The notes below the pieces were generated by a model that saw nothing but the letters and a program-made list of their open reading frames with translations, was not told where the DNA came from and ran no database searches. From Rhodococcoides fascians A44A (GTDB lineage Bacteria > Actinomycetota > Actinomycetes > Mycobacteriales > Mycobacteriaceae), in the NCBI RefSeq assembly GCF_000760735.1, contig NZ_JMEX01000005.1, positions 482,664 through 540,447 of the forward strand: 57,784 bases of DNA, in the 5' to 3' direction. Below are positions 28,343 to 40,908 of the stretch, one piece after another. Both the position numbers and the translations under genes were made by a program. How positions within the stretch are numbered: the first letter of the stretch is position 1; the number at the start of each line of letters is the position of its first letter.

Positions 28343-29585
28343 GAATTCGAGTCGCGAGCTCCTGCACCTGGGCGTCGGTCATGACGAACGCCGGCGAGAT
28401 CTGCATAGCTCCCTGTCCGGCTGCGCGGCCGGACACTCCGTGCTCGCGGAGTGTCTTGACGAACGGCAATGCTTCGGCTGGATCGGCGAGCTGGATCGCC
28501 GCCACCGCACCGAGCCCACTGCGCACTTCCTGAACACGCGGGTGATCGGCGAGCGGCGCGAGGTAGGTGTGCAACGACGACTCCAGGCGGGCGGATTCCT
28601 GCAGGAGGTTCTCGCGTTCGACGATGTCGAGGTTGGCGAGGGCCGCGGCGGCCGCACCGGCGTGGCCGCCGTAGGTGTACCCGTGCCTCCACCAGGCTCC
28701 GCCTGCGAAGAACGGCTCGGCGATCTGTGGGGCGATGAACACTGCGCCCATCGGAACGTATCCCGAGGTGAGCCCTTTGGCGGTGGTCATCAGATCCGGT
28801 GCGAGATCGAACCGAGAGGACGCGAACCACGATCCGCCGATCCGGCCGAACCCGGTGACGACCTCGTCCGCGACGAACAGCACGTCGTTGTCTCGGCAGA
28901 TCTGCCTGACCTCCGCCAGGTAGCCGTCCGGCGGCAGGTAGACGCCACCGGCGCCGATGATGGGTTCGCAGAAGAAGGCAGCGACCTTGTCGGACCCCAC
29001 TTCCTCGATCAGCGCCAACAGGCTCTTCGCGTCGTCCCACGCGACAGTCCTGGCGTCGGGCATCAGCGTGCCGTAGTTCTCGTGGTTGACCGGAATGCCG
29101 GCGAGAGAGGTACCTGCGACGTGCATACCGTGATATGCCTTCTGCCGCCCCACGATCAGCGTCTTCTCGGGCTTGCCCACCTCGTGCCAGTAGCGCCGAG
29201 CCAGCTTGGCCGCGGTGTCGATCGAGTCGGATCCGCCCGAGGTGAAGAAGATCTTGCTGCCTGCGACCGGTGCGATCTCGGCGAGACGCTCGGCGAGGAC
29301 CGACGTGGTCTCCGGCACGAAGTCTCCGAAGTTGGAGTAATGCGCAAGAGAAGACAGTTGGGTCGCGACCGCGTCGGCGATCTCGCGACGACCGTGCCCG
29401 ACGTTGGTGAACCAGAGTCCGGCGGTGGCGTCGAGGTACTCGTTACCGTCGCGGTCGTAGATGTAGGCGCCGTCACCGCGGGCGACGACGAACGGCCCGG
29501 ACGCGGTGACTGCGCCCATGTCGGCGAAACCGTGCCACAGCGCGGAGTGTCTGGATTCGAAACTCGGTTCGGTCGCGGAAGACAT
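28326..29585 (-). CDS. Class III aminotransferase (PLP-dependent)
   Basis: This is a 419-residue fold-type I class III aminotransferase of the omega-amino acid/4-aminobutyrate type. Motifs include ATAGLWFTNVGHGRREIADA, FFTSGGSDSIDTAAKLARRY, VFVADEVVTGFGRIGGSW-type PLP contacts (the aspartate in ADEVVTGFGR) and the PLP lysine in LMTTAKGLTSGYVPMGAV. It may convert beta-alanine, GABA, diamines or aromatic amines; the sequence does not decide. The ATG at 29585 begins MSSATEPSFES. Confidence 0.85.
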   Translation of the reverse strand: MSSATEPSFESRHSALWHGFADMGAVTASGPFVVARGDGAYIYDRDGNEYLDATAGLWFTNVGHGRREIADAVATQLSSLAHYSNFGDFVPETTSVLAERLAEIAPVAGSKIFFTSGGSDSIDTAAKLARRYWHEVGKPEKTLIVGRQKAYHGMHVAGTSLAGIPVNHENYGTLMPDARTVAWDDAKSLLALIEEVGSDKVAAFFCEPIIGAGGVYLPPDGYLAEVRQICRDNDVLFVADEVVTGFGRIGGSWFASSRFDLAPDLMTTAKGLTSGYVPMGAVFIAPQIAEPFFAGGAWWRHGYTYGGHAGAAAAALANLDIVERENLLQESARLESSLHTYLAPLADHPRVQEVRSGLGAVAAIQLADPAEALPFVKTLREHGVSGRAAGQGAMQISPAFVMTDAQVQELATRILSALG

Positions 29586-29595
29586 GCTCCGAAGC

Positions 29596-30240
29596 CTAGT
29601 CACTACGGTCGTCCGCGCCACCGCCGAGTCGCCATCTGCTGCCGAGTCGGCCGACGGCGTTCACGGCGAGTGCCATCAGCACGAATGCCACGGTCAGCAC
29701 CACCAGTCCGATGACGAGCGCGACATAACCTTGCCCTCGGGGGTCGAGGAACGGGTAGGGGTACCAGTCGACGATCGGGCCTCGAATCAGGCTGTAGATC
29801 CCGTAGACGAGCGGAAACAGCAGCCACAGAAGAGACCGCGCCTCCGAGATCCGCTTGCGTGCGGGAACGATCACCCAGTCGAGAAGCAGGACCACCGGCA
29901 TGATTCTGTGCACCACGTTGTTGGTCCACGGATCCGCGACACCGACGTCGATGTTCGCCAGAAGAACGGCGTAGATGATCCCGGTGATCACCATGTACAG
30001 CGTCACGGCACCCCGGAACAACTGCCATCCCTCGCCTGGAGGATCGACGATGCCGCCGATACCCAGCACGACGACGGTCAGCACGTTGCTCAGGACGGTG
30101 AAGTAACTGAAATAGTTCGCGACCGAGAAACCTTCGGTCCCGACACCTTTCGCGAGAATCGTCGCCAGGGCTGCGGCTGTCAGAAGAGCGAACCCGACCC
30201 TCGCAATTCTGATTACTATCGACGTGGAATCGGTAGGCAT
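29596..30240 (-). CDS. Pr6Pr-type integral membrane protein
   Basis: This is a 214-residue membrane protein with about six transmembrane helices. ANYFSYFTVLSNVLTVVVL and NNVVHRIMPVVLLLDWVIVP are characteristic of the Pr6Pr (FAR-17a/AIG1-like) family. The histidine in VVHRIMP and the asparagine in VLSNV are conserved. The function is unknown in bacteria; eukaryotic relatives hydrolyse lipid esters. It lies 10 bases upstream of the aminotransferase gene on the same strand and is divergent from hrpA (84 bases). Confidence 0.75.
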   Translation of the reverse strand: MPTDSTSIVIRIARVGFALLTAAALATILAKGVGTEGFSVANYFSYFTVLSNVLTVVVLGIGGIVDPPGEGWQLFRGAVTLYMVITGIIYAVLLANIDVGVADPWTNNVVHRIMPVVLLLDWVIVPARKRISEARSLLWLLFPLVYGIYSLIRGPIVDWYPYPFLDPRGQGYVALVIGLVVLTVAFVLMALAVNAVGRLGSRWRLGGGADDRSD

Positions 30241-30324
30241 AGCCGATCTTTGCACAGGCCGACGACCCATCGGTGTGTACCGCGCCGACACCGCGGACGC
30301 TGCAGCAACTATCCTTGTGCCAGC

Positions 30325-34224
<3,900 letters not shown>

Positions 34225-34235
34225 CCCGGCGAGCG

Positions 34236-34700
34236 TCAGTCGACCGCCGCAGCCTGCCGGTGCGCACGAAGATCGAGGATTTCCTTTTCGAAATCCTCGG
34301 CTGAGCTGAACGAGCGGTACACCGACGCAAACCTCAGGTACGCGACCTCGTCGAGGTCACGCAGGGGGCCGAGAATGGCCAGACCGACCTCGTGGCTGGG
34401 GATCTCGGCCGATCCCGACGCTCGAACCGCGTCCTCGACCTGCTGCGACAGAAGATTCAACGCATCGTTGTCGACATCGCGGCCCTGGCATGCGCGTCGC
34501 ACACCCTTGACTACCTTTTCCCGAGAGAAGGGCTCCGTCACCCCACTGCGCTTCACCACCGCCAGCACCGCCGTCTCCACCGTGGTGAACCGACGTCCAC
34601 ATTCCGGGCACGAACGACGACGACGAATAGCCTGGCCCTCGTCTGCTTCCCGCGAATCCACCACGCGCGAGTCGGGGTGCCTGCAGAACGGGCAATGCAT
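34236..34700 (-). CDS. nrdR: Transcriptional repressor NrdR
   Basis: This is a 154-residue ribonucleotide reductase regulator. The N-terminal zinc ribbon ([28 protein letters not shown]) is followed by the ATP-cone ([20 protein letters not shown]). It binds ATP/dATP and represses nrd operons through NrdR boxes; no nrd gene is in the window. It is convergent with hrpA (11-base gap). I recall the order nrdR, LysM-type SOS protein, lexA as conserved with mycobacteria. Confidence 0.95.
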   Translation of the reverse strand: MHCPFCRHPDSRVVDSREADEGQAIRRRRSCPECGRRFTTVETAVLAVVKRSGVTEPFSREKVVKGVRRACQGRDVDNDALNLLSQQVEDAVRASGSAEIPSHEVGLAILGPLRDLDEVAYLRFASVYRSFSSAEDFEKEILDLRAHRQAAAVD

Positions 34701-34827
34701 GGTTGAGCCTCCGTCGTAGCCGTCACGCACCCCCGAACGGCACACAGGAGGCGCAGGCTTCGAGGATACTCGGAGCGGAACCGAACCGGCTCCGTCCCCT
34801 GACAGACGAGGCAGACACAACACAGCG

Positions 34828-35226
34828 CTACGGACCTACTGTGCTGCTGACGACCGTGCCGTTCGAGACCGTGTCGCCCGATACCGTGTCGCTCTGGACC
34901 TGGACCGTGGCAACAGAGGGCGCAGAAACCGATTCGAGCGACGATGCGCGCAGGTTCGCCATTCCGACGAGCGCCAACAGCACCAGTGCGGTCCCCACCA
35001 CTCCCGCCACCGCGCCGAGCACGGTGATGCGCTGGCTACGATGCGCCTGGTCCGCGCACCCCTCGGCCCGCCGGTCGTGCTGGCCGCCGCGCACCGCGGA
35101 CGCGCCGACATGACGCCGACGTTGCATCGCCGCACGACGCTGCGACGCAGTCTGACGGCTACGGACAGCACGGCGAGTCTGCTGGTGCTGCTCCGTACGG
35201 ACGGGCCGCTCGGTGGTGATGTTCAT
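34828..35226 (-). CDS. SOS-linked small membrane protein, ChiZ/DivS-position homologue without LysM
   Basis: This is a 132-residue protein with a basic, Gln/Arg-rich cytoplasmic half ([18 protein letters not shown]), one transmembrane helix ([20 protein letters not shown]) and a short outer tail rich in Ser, Thr and Val ([20 protein letters not shown]). It lies divergent from lexA exactly where mycobacteria have chiZ (Rv2719c) and corynebacteria have divS, both SOS-induced inhibitors of division. The LysM/cell-wall domain of ChiZ is missing. The ATG at 35226 has GGAGG upstream. An SOS-type box lies about 60 bases before it. A role as an SOS division inhibitor is inferred from position and topology. 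Confidence 0.65.
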   Translation of the reverse strand: MNITTERPVRTEQHQQTRRAVRSRQTASQRRAAMQRRRHVGASAVRGGQHDRRAEGCADQAHRSQRITVLGAVAGVVGTALVLLALVGMANLRASSLESVSAPSVATVQVQSDTVSGDTVSNGTVVSSTVGP

Positions 35227-35283
35227 CGGAACCTCCGGTGTCGAACGAGACGTGGATTCGAACGCTATTCGATCAGGCGTTCG

Positions 35284-35299
35284 ATGAACGCTTGTTCGA
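35284..35299 (-). promoter_or_regulatory. Candidate LexA (SOS) box for the divergent membrane protein
   Basis: Read on the minus strand this is TCGAACAAGCGTTCAT, matching 13 of 16 positions of the mycobacterial SOS consensus TCGAAC(R)N(R)TGTTCGA. It has an intact GAAC-N4-GTTC core and lies about 60 bases upstream of the start at 35226. Confidence 0.6.
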
Positions 35300-35348
35300 A
35301 AGTTCTATCACGCACCTCCGACAAAGTCAGTAGAAAACGCGACACGGA

Positions 35349-35364
35349 TCGAACAGATGTTTGA
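35349..35364 (+). promoter_or_regulatory. LexA (SOS) box of lexA
   Basis: TCGAACAGATGTTTGA matches 15 of 16 positions of the actinobacterial SOS consensus. It overlaps the proposed -35 element of the lexA promoter, so bound LexA would block its own transcription. Confidence 0.8.
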
Positions 35365-35389
35365 TCCATCAGCGATTACGGGCTAAGTT
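35361..35389 (+). promoter_or_regulatory. Candidate lexA promoter
   Basis: TTGATC (35361-35366) and TAAGTT (35384-35389) are separated by 17 bases, a fair sigma-70-type promoter about 100 bases before the lexA ATG. The -35 element overlaps the SOS box. Confidence 0.45.
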
Positions 35390-35487
35390 CGTGTCAGAAA
35401 CCACACGTCACATCCATCCCACGCGTTCTGGTCTTCGAGCACGTTCGAGTTCCGGCACACGCACGCATCACGCAGGAGGACGCACGA

Positions 35488-36348
35488 ATGAAAGACGAGA
35501 CCTCTACTGGGTCGAATGGCACGGGGTCGAATGGCACGGGGTCGAATGGCACGGGGTCGAACGGTAAGACTGCTGGGAAGCCCGCGGCGCCGAAAACCGC
35601 GGGGACGAAAAGTGCGGCCGGCAAGGCTGCGGCGGGCAAGCCTGCTGCCGTGCCGACGGCGAAGGCGTTCGAGGGCGAGGGAACGGATATCAACGCCGGA
35701 CTCACCGAGCGTCAGCGCAAGGTGCTCGAGGTGATCCGGGCGTCGGTCACCGAGCGGGGATATCCACCGAGCATCCGCGAGATCGGCGATGCCGTCGGGC
35801 TCACGTCCACATCGTCCGTGGCACACCAGCTGCGCACGCTCGAGCGCAAGGGCTTCCTCCGCCGAGACGCCAATCGTCCTCGGGCCGTCGATGTGCGGGG
35901 GCTCGACGAGGTGCAAGCGGATCACGCGGCTGCAGTCGCCGACGGTTCTGCTCCGTCCGAGGACCAGCTGCCCACGCCGACTTTCGTGCCCGTTCTCGGA
36001 CGAATCGCCGCGGGTGGACCCATCCTCGCCGAGGAAGCCGTCGAAGACGTGTTCCCGCTCCCCCGCGAACTGGTGGGCCAGGGGTCCCTGTTCCTGCTGA
36101 AAGTCGTCGGCGAATCCATGATCGATGCCGCGATCTGCGACGGAGACTGGGTTGTCGTGCGTCAGCAGAGCGTCGCGGACAACGGCGACATCGTCGCGGC
36201 CATGATCGAGGGCGAAGCAACCGTCAAGACGTTCAAACGAACCAAGGGTGATGTCTGGTTGATGCCGCACAACCCCTTGTTCGAGCCCATCCCCGGCAAC
36301 GACGCAGCGATCCTGGGCAAGGTCGTCACCGTGATGCGCAAGCTCTGA
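35488..36348 (+). CDS. lexA: SOS repressor LexA with repeat-rich N-terminal extension
   Basis: This is a 286-residue repressor/self-cleaving protease of the SOS response. The winged helix starts near residue 72 ([34 protein letters not shown]). The cleavage site is A175-G176 (RIAAGGPI), and the catalytic Ser and Lys are S210 (VVGESMIDA) and K247 (EATVKTFKR). Spacing between these equals that in E. coli LexA (35 and 37 residues). The first ~70 residues are an extra low-complexity segment, (GSNGT)n followed by Lys/Ala/Pro, encoded partly by 15-base tandem repeats. The ATG at 35488 follows GGAGGA. The other parts are typical, so function should be normal. Confidence 0.95.
   Translation: MKDETSTGSNGTGSNGTGSNGTGSNGKTAGKPAAPKTAGTKSAAGKAAAGKPAAVPTAKAFEGEGTDINAGLTERQRKVLEVIRASVTERGYPPSIREIGDAVGLTSTSSVAHQLRTLERKGFLRRDANRPRAVDVRGLDEVQADHAAAVADGSAPSEDQLPTPTFVPVLGRIAAGGPILAEEAVEDVFPLPRELVGQGSLFLLKVVGESMIDAAICDGDWVVVRQQSVADNGDIVAAMIEGEATVKTFKRTKGDVWLMPHNPLFEPIPGNDAAILGKVVTVMRKL
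35509..35567 (+). repeat. 15-base in-frame tandem repeat in lexA
   Basis: Four units beginning at 35509, 35524, 35539 and 35554 share the form GGGTCGAATGGCACG; the first three are identical and the last is slightly changed. They encode GSNGT repeats after the first seven codons of lexA. Confidence 0.95.
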
Positions 36349-36380
36349 ACAGCGCTCGTTCCACCACCCGGTACCGACAT

Positions 36381-36433
36381 GGAGCGAACGTGACGTTCGG
36401 TCACTTGATGTGACCGAACGTCACGTTCGCTCC
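36381..36433. repeat. Perfect 53-base palindrome (terminator/REP-like)
   Basis: Two 24-base arms (36381-36404 and 36410-36433) are exact inverse complements around the loop TTGAT. The element lies between the convergent lexA and acyl-CoA dehydrogenase genes, where it can end transcription from both sides. A degenerate copy of the same size occurs at 51967-52019. Confidence 0.92.
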
Positions 36434-36477
36434 GTTCAGGGGGGGTGCGGCGGCGCGCTCTCGGGGTTACGACGGGG

Positions 36478-37620
36478 TCAGAGGTCCAGTCCTCGGCCGA
36501 TGATCTCCTTCATGATTTCCGTGGTGCCACCGTAGATGGTCTGCACACGAGAATCCATGTAGGCCTTGGCGATCGGGTATTCCTTCATGTACCCGTAGCC
36601 GCCGTGCAGCTGTAGGCATCTGTCGATCAGCTTGACCTGGTTCTCGGTTGTCCACCATTTCGCCATGGCGGCTTCCTGCACGGTGAGCGTGCCTGCGTTG
36701 AGGAGTTCGATGAACTTGTCGACCATGATGCGTGTCGCGGTCGTTTCCGTGGCCAGTTCGGCAAGCACGAAGCGGGTGTTCTGGAATTTGCCGATGGACT
36801 TGCCGAACGCTTTGCGGTCCCGGCAGTACTGGATGGTCATGTCCAGCGCGGATTCCATGGCTGCGGCTGCGACGACGGCAATCGACAGGCGCTCCTGCGG
36901 CAGGTTCTGCATCAGGTAGATGAAGCCCATGCCTTCTTCGCCGAGGAGGTTGGCTGCGGGGACTCGAACGTCGGTGAAGCTGAGCTCGGCGGTGTCCTGG
37001 GCTTTCATGCCGATCTTGTCGAGGTTGCGTCCGCGTTCGAAGCCTGGCATGTCGCGTTCGACGACCAGCAGGCTGAAGCCCTGCGCACCCTTCTCCGGGT
37101 CGGTACACGCGACGACGATGACGAGGTCGGCGTTGATGCCGTTGGTGATGAAGGTCTTGGATCCGTTCAGGACCCACTCGTCCCCGTCGCGAACTGCGCG
37201 GGTCTTGATTCCCTGCAGATCACTGCCGGTACCGGGCTCGGTCATGGCGATCGCGGTGATGAGTTCGCCTGAGCAGAATCCGGGGAGCCAGCGCTGTTTT
37301 TGCTCGTCGTTGGTGAGCTCGATCAAGTAGGGCGCGACGACGTCGTTGTGCAGGGTGAACCCGATTCCGCTGTATCCGCCGCGGGTGGTTTCCTCGGTGA
37401 CGATGGCGTTGTACCGGAAGTCCTTGACCCCGCCGCCGCCGAACTCCTCGGGCGCTGCCGTTCCCAGGAAGCCTTGCTTGCCAGCTTCCACCCAGACGTC
37501 ACGGTCGACGATGTTCTGCTCTTCCCAGCGCGCATGGTTGGGGGCGACGTGCTGGTCCAGGAACTTGCGGTACGACTCGCGGAAGAGGTCGTGCTCGGGT
37601 TCGAACAGGGTGCGGTCCAC
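36478..37620 (-). CDS. Acyl-CoA dehydrogenase (long-chain/isovaleryl-like, FadE20 position)
   Basis: This is a flavoprotein of 380 residues that introduces the alpha-beta double bond in acyl-CoA. The FAD/substrate signature AIAMTEPGTGSDLQGIKT and the C-terminal IYGGTTEIMKEIIGRGL are clear. The latter has Gly where medium-chain enzymes carry the catalytic Glu (YEGT). As in long-chain and isovaleryl enzymes, the base is probably the Glu at residue 243 in LPQERLSI. I recall fadE20 between lexA and hflX in mycobacteria. Chain-length preference cannot be read directly. Confidence 0.88.
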   Translation of the reverse strand: MDRTLFEPEHDLFRESYRKFLDQHVAPNHARWEEQNIVDRDVWVEAGKQGFLGTAAPEEFGGGGVKDFRYNAIVTEETTRGGYSGIGFTLHNDVVAPYLIELTNDEQKQRWLPGFCSGELITAIAMTEPGTGSDLQGIKTRAVRDGDEWVLNGSKTFITNGINADLVIVVACTDPEKGAQGFSLLVVERDMPGFERGRNLDKIGMKAQDTAELSFTDVRVPAANLLGEEGMGFIYLMQNLPQERLSIAVVAAAAMESALDMTIQYCRDRKAFGKSIGKFQNTRFVLAELATETTATRIMVDKFIELLNAGTLTVQEAAMAKWWTTENQVKLIDRCLQLHGGYGYMKEYPIAKAYMDSRVQTIYGGTTEIMKEIIGRGLDL

Positions 37621-37721
37621 GGGTTACTCCTTCGAGGGTGACACTTGTCGTGCGTTCCCTCGACACTACGACCGCGCCCGACCTCGGTCGATGACCGAGC
37701 CGCGCAGGATCGGTGACCGAA

Positions 37722-38987
37722 CTAGCGGGTAGCGAGCCGGCTGAGTGCGCGCAGAGCCGGATAGCCGACGAGGATGCCCACCGAGCCCCATGCGATGCCG
37801 CCGAGGTCGACCGATCCAATGGTCAAGGTCAAATCGCCGATTCCCGCGACCAGTGCGGCCGCGACGACGGTGAGGTTGACCGGGTCGGTGAAGTCGACCT
37901 TGTTGTCGGACCAGATCCGGACTCCCAGTAGGCCGATGAGTCCGTAGAGGACGAGCGTGGCGCCGCCGATGACGCCGTCGGGAACCGTGAACACGAGTGC
38001 GCCGAACTTCGGGGAGAACGCGAGCACGATTGCCGTGACGGCTGCGACCCAGTATGCGGCTGTGGAGTACACGCGGGTGGCGGCCATGACCCCGATGTTC
38101 TCGGCGTAGGTGGTCGTTCCAGAACCTCCCGCGGCGCCCGCGAGCGTCGTGGCCAGCCCGTCGGCGATGAGTGCGTCTCCTGCGAGGTCGTCGAGCGACT
38201 TCCCCGTCATCGCGGACACTGCTTTGACGTGGCCTACGTTCTCGGCGACGAGAACGATGACCACGGGCAGGGCGATCAGAACGACGGACAGCTCGAACGT
38301 GGGTCCACGGAACTCGGGCATTCCGATCCACGAGGCGGCCTTCATGGCGTCGAGTTTCGCTGCGTCGATCTGTCCGACCACCGCCGCGAACACCCAGCCG
38401 ATGACGACTCCGACGAGAATGCCCAGGCGGCCGAGGAGTCCTGGACCGGCCACGGTCACCACGAGAATGGCGATCAGGGTGACTGCCGCGACAAGTGGTT
38501 GCGCCTCGAAGGACGATGTCGCCGCGGGGGCGAGGTTCAGGCCGATGAGCACCACCACGGCACCCGTCACGACGGGCGGCATGACTGCTTCGATCACTCG
38601 CCCGCCGGCGAATTTCACGACGAATCCGACTGCGGCCAAAACGATTCCGACGGACATGACGGCGCCGAGCTGAGCTGCCGGACCATCCGCCTGCGCTGCG
38701 CTGAGCGGTGCGATGAACGCGAACGACGAACCGAGGTAGCTGGGGATCCGGCCCCGCGTGATGATCAGGAACAAGGCGGTGCCGATTCCGGAGAACAACA
38801 GCGTCGTCGTGACCGGGAACCCGGTCACCGTCGGCACCAGCAGTGTCGCGCCGAACATCGCGATCACGTGCTGCATGCCGATACCCACCGTGCGAGGCCA
38901 TGACAGCCGCTCGTCGGGCGCCACGACTGCTCCCGCGGAGGGCGTCTTTCCGTCGCCGTGCAGGGTCCATCCGAAGTTTCGACTCAC
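37722..38987 (-). CDS. NCS2-family uracil/xanthine permease
   Basis: This is an inner-membrane nucleobase:cation symporter of 421 residues with about 12-14 hydrophobic helices. Family motifs include GIGMQHVIAMFGATLLVPT in helix 1, SYLGSSFAFIAPL in helix 3, VLVAENVGHVKAVS and GGSGTTTYAENIGVMAATRV. The last is the NCS2 signature that binds the base. The pattern is closer to UraA (uracil) than to xanthine/urate carriers. The start is GTG. No nucleotide-metabolism gene adjoins it. It lies 23 bases after ptsI on the same strand. Confidence 0.9.
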   Translation of the reverse strand: MSRNFGWTLHGDGKTPSAGAVVAPDERLSWPRTVGIGMQHVIAMFGATLLVPTVTGFPVTTTLLFSGIGTALFLIITRGRIPSYLGSSFAFIAPLSAAQADGPAAQLGAVMSVGIVLAAVGFVVKFAGGRVIEAVMPPVVTGAVVVLIGLNLAPAATSSFEAQPLVAAVTLIAILVVTVAGPGLLGRLGILVGVVIGWVFAAVVGQIDAAKLDAMKAASWIGMPEFRGPTFELSVVLIALPVVIVLVAENVGHVKAVSAMTGKSLDDLAGDALIADGLATTLAGAAGGSGTTTYAENIGVMAATRVYSTAAYWVAAVTAIVLAFSPKFGALVFTVPDGVIGGATLVLYGLIGLLGVRIWSDNKVDFTDPVNLTVVAAALVAGIGDLTLTIGSVDLGGIAWGSVGILVGYPALRALSRLATR

Positions 38988-39010
38988 AAGCAGTGAATCC
39001 TAGAGGGCAT

Positions 39011-40720
39011 TCACGCCAGAAGCGCGGTGACCGCCGCACGAGCCGCGGCCGAGCTGTCCGTTTTCAGGGCGGCGTCGGCAGCGGCACGGCACTGGTCGAG
39101 CGTGACGGAGGACAATTTCGCCCCGACGTGCGCCACGGCGGCGGACGCCGCGGACAGCGAGGTGACCCCCAGACCCACCAACACACACGCCAGCAGTGGG
39201 TCTGCCGCGGCCTCACCGCACACCCCGACGGGCTTGCCCGCTGCGGCACCCGCCTTCGCCGTGTGGGCGACGAGCGCGATGACCGCCGGCTGCCACGGAT
39301 CGGTGAGGTCGGCCAGCTGCGGCGACATCCGGTCCGCAGCCATCGTGTACTGCGCGAGGTCGTTGGTACCGATCGACAGGAAGTCGACGTGTTCGAGAAT
39401 GTGCTCGGCCATCAACGCCGCGGCGGGAATCTCGATCATCACACCGGGCTTCAACCCGCGTGCCCGCACGTCGTCGGCGAACGCTGCCGCTTCGGCCGCG
39501 GTCGCGATCATCGGGGCCATGACCCACGGCGTCGACCCCGTCGCTGTCGCGGCGGCGGCGATTCCGTCGAGCTGGCGAAGCAGAATTCCCCTGTCCTGCG
39601 CGGCGATTCGAATACCGCGGATTCCGAGGGCAGGGTTGGCCTCGTCGGCGTGGTTCGCGAACCGCAACGGCTTGTCCGAGCCCGCATCGAGGGTTCTGAC
39701 GACCACCTTGTGGCCGGCGAAGGCGTCGAGCACCTCACCGTAGATCTCCGCCTGCTCCTCGGCCGTCGGCTCCACGTCGCGGTCGAGGAAGCAGAGTTCG
39801 GTGCGGAACAGTCCGATGCCTTCGGCCGCGGTCCGGCGAGCCGCGCGGGCACCGGCACCGTCCTGGACGTTGGCGAGGATGTCCACGAGGTGTCCGTCCG
39901 ATGTCGAACCCGGCCCGGCCCACCGCGACACACGATCCAGTTCTGCCCGCGCGTCGGCGACGGCCTGTGTCGCCAGCGCCGCGTCCGGGTCGAGCACGAT
40001 CCTGCCGGCTATGCCGTCGACCACCACGGGCGTGCCCTCGGCCACGTCGTCGAGACCGGACACGGCTACGACACACGGGATTCCGAGCTGGCGGGCGATG
40101 ATCGCGGTATGACTGGTCGGTCCGCCGAGTGACGTCGCGAGCCCGACGACGAAGTCGGGGTCGAGCCCGGCGGTGTCGGCCGGCGCCAAGTCGTCGGCGA
40201 GAAGGATGGACGGAACCGTCGGGGCCGGCACGCCCGGTTCCGGCGATCCGAGTATCTGCGCGACGACCCGATCACGGACGTCACGCAGGTCGGTGACGCG
40301 CTCGGCCATCAGGCCGCCGAGCTTGGTGAACATCGATACGAATTGTTCGGTCGCGGCATTGGTCGCCGACGTCGCGGACGATCCCGCAGCGATGTGCTTC
40401 TCGGCAGCTTTCAGCCAGCCGCGGTCCTGAGCCATGGCCGCGTTGGCCGAGAGCACCTCCGATGCCGCTCCGGTGGCCAACTCTGCCCGGCCCCGAAGCC
40501 GACCGGCCACCACGGACGTCGCCTCACGGAACTTCTCGAGTTCGGGCCCGCGCGCCTGCTCGTCCAGCACCGTGTCGTCGACGGGCACGTCCGGCCGGCC
40601 GCCGGGCCTGATCACCGGGCCGTAGCCGACTCCGGGTACGACGGGCGTGCCGGTCAGAACCGCCGAACCGGCCAGTGCTGCTCCGGTCTCCCGGTTCTCG
40701 GCGAGGTGCGATCCCGTCAT
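39011..40720 (-). CDS. ptsI: Phosphoenolpyruvate-protein phosphotransferase (enzyme I)
   Basis: This is enzyme I of the PTS, 569 residues. It transfers phosphate from PEP to HPr. The active-site histidine lies in GGPTSHTAIIARQLGIPCVV. The C-terminal PEP-binding domain includes GIGLFRTELCFLDRD and VDFLSIGTNDLAQYTMAADR, and the Cys in VGVCGEAAADPLL is conserved. The ATG follows GGAGGAC. It is divergent from the fruR-fruK-fruA-ptsH operon, and together these encode a full fructose PTS. Confidence 0.95.
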   Translation of the reverse strand: MTGSHLAENRETGAALAGSAVLTGTPVVPGVGYGPVIRPGGRPDVPVDDTVLDEQARGPELEKFREATSVVAGRLRGRAELATGAASEVLSANAAMAQDRGWLKAAEKHIAAGSSATSATNAATEQFVSMFTKLGGLMAERVTDLRDVRDRVVAQILGSPEPGVPAPTVPSILLADDLAPADTAGLDPDFVVGLATSLGGPTSHTAIIARQLGIPCVVAVSGLDDVAEGTPVVVDGIAGRIVLDPDAALATQAVADARAELDRVSRWAGPGSTSDGHLVDILANVQDGAGARAARRTAAEGIGLFRTELCFLDRDVEPTAEEQAEIYGEVLDAFAGHKVVVRTLDAGSDKPLRFANHADEANPALGIRGIRIAAQDRGILLRQLDGIAAAATATGSTPWVMAPMIATAAEAAAFADDVRARGLKPGVMIEIPAAALMAEHILEHVDFLSIGTNDLAQYTMAADRMSPQLADLTDPWQPAVIALVAHTAKAGAAAGKPVGVCGEAAADPLLACVLVGLGVTSLSAASAAVAHVGAKLSSVTLDQCRAAADAALKTDSSAAARAAVTALLA

Positions 40721-40814
40721 GTGTCCTCCTTGAACGAAAAGTGCGCGCGGCGAAGTGGGCGTGTGTCCGTATCCGCTGTGATCGACTTGTTGTGACTCAG
40801 ATTACTCTTTGCTC

Positions 40815-40826
40815 TTGACATGTCAA
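40815..40826. promoter_or_regulatory. Candidate operator between ptsI and fruR
   Basis: TTGACATGTCAA is a perfect 12-base palindrome in the AT-rich divergent promoter region (40721-40908) of ptsI and fruR. The region also contains ACAACATAAACCAACA-type A-rich stretches. It may be a FruR site; this is a proposal from position and symmetry. Confidence 0.4.
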
Positions 40827-40908
40827 CAGATACGGGCGTAAAACAACATAAACCAACACGTAATCGGATCAGAGCCCAGCCCGTACGCACGACGGAGAGG
40901 AGGAACGG

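Noticed and set aside
35241..35272. A third SOS box near TCGAACGCTATTCGAT
   Set aside because: It resembles the box at first sight, but the half-site spacing is one base short and it misses most right-half positions.
36381..36433. Insertion sequence end or attachment site
   Set aside because: No transposase or integrase and no target duplication are seen. The element is a lone palindrome at convergent gene ends.
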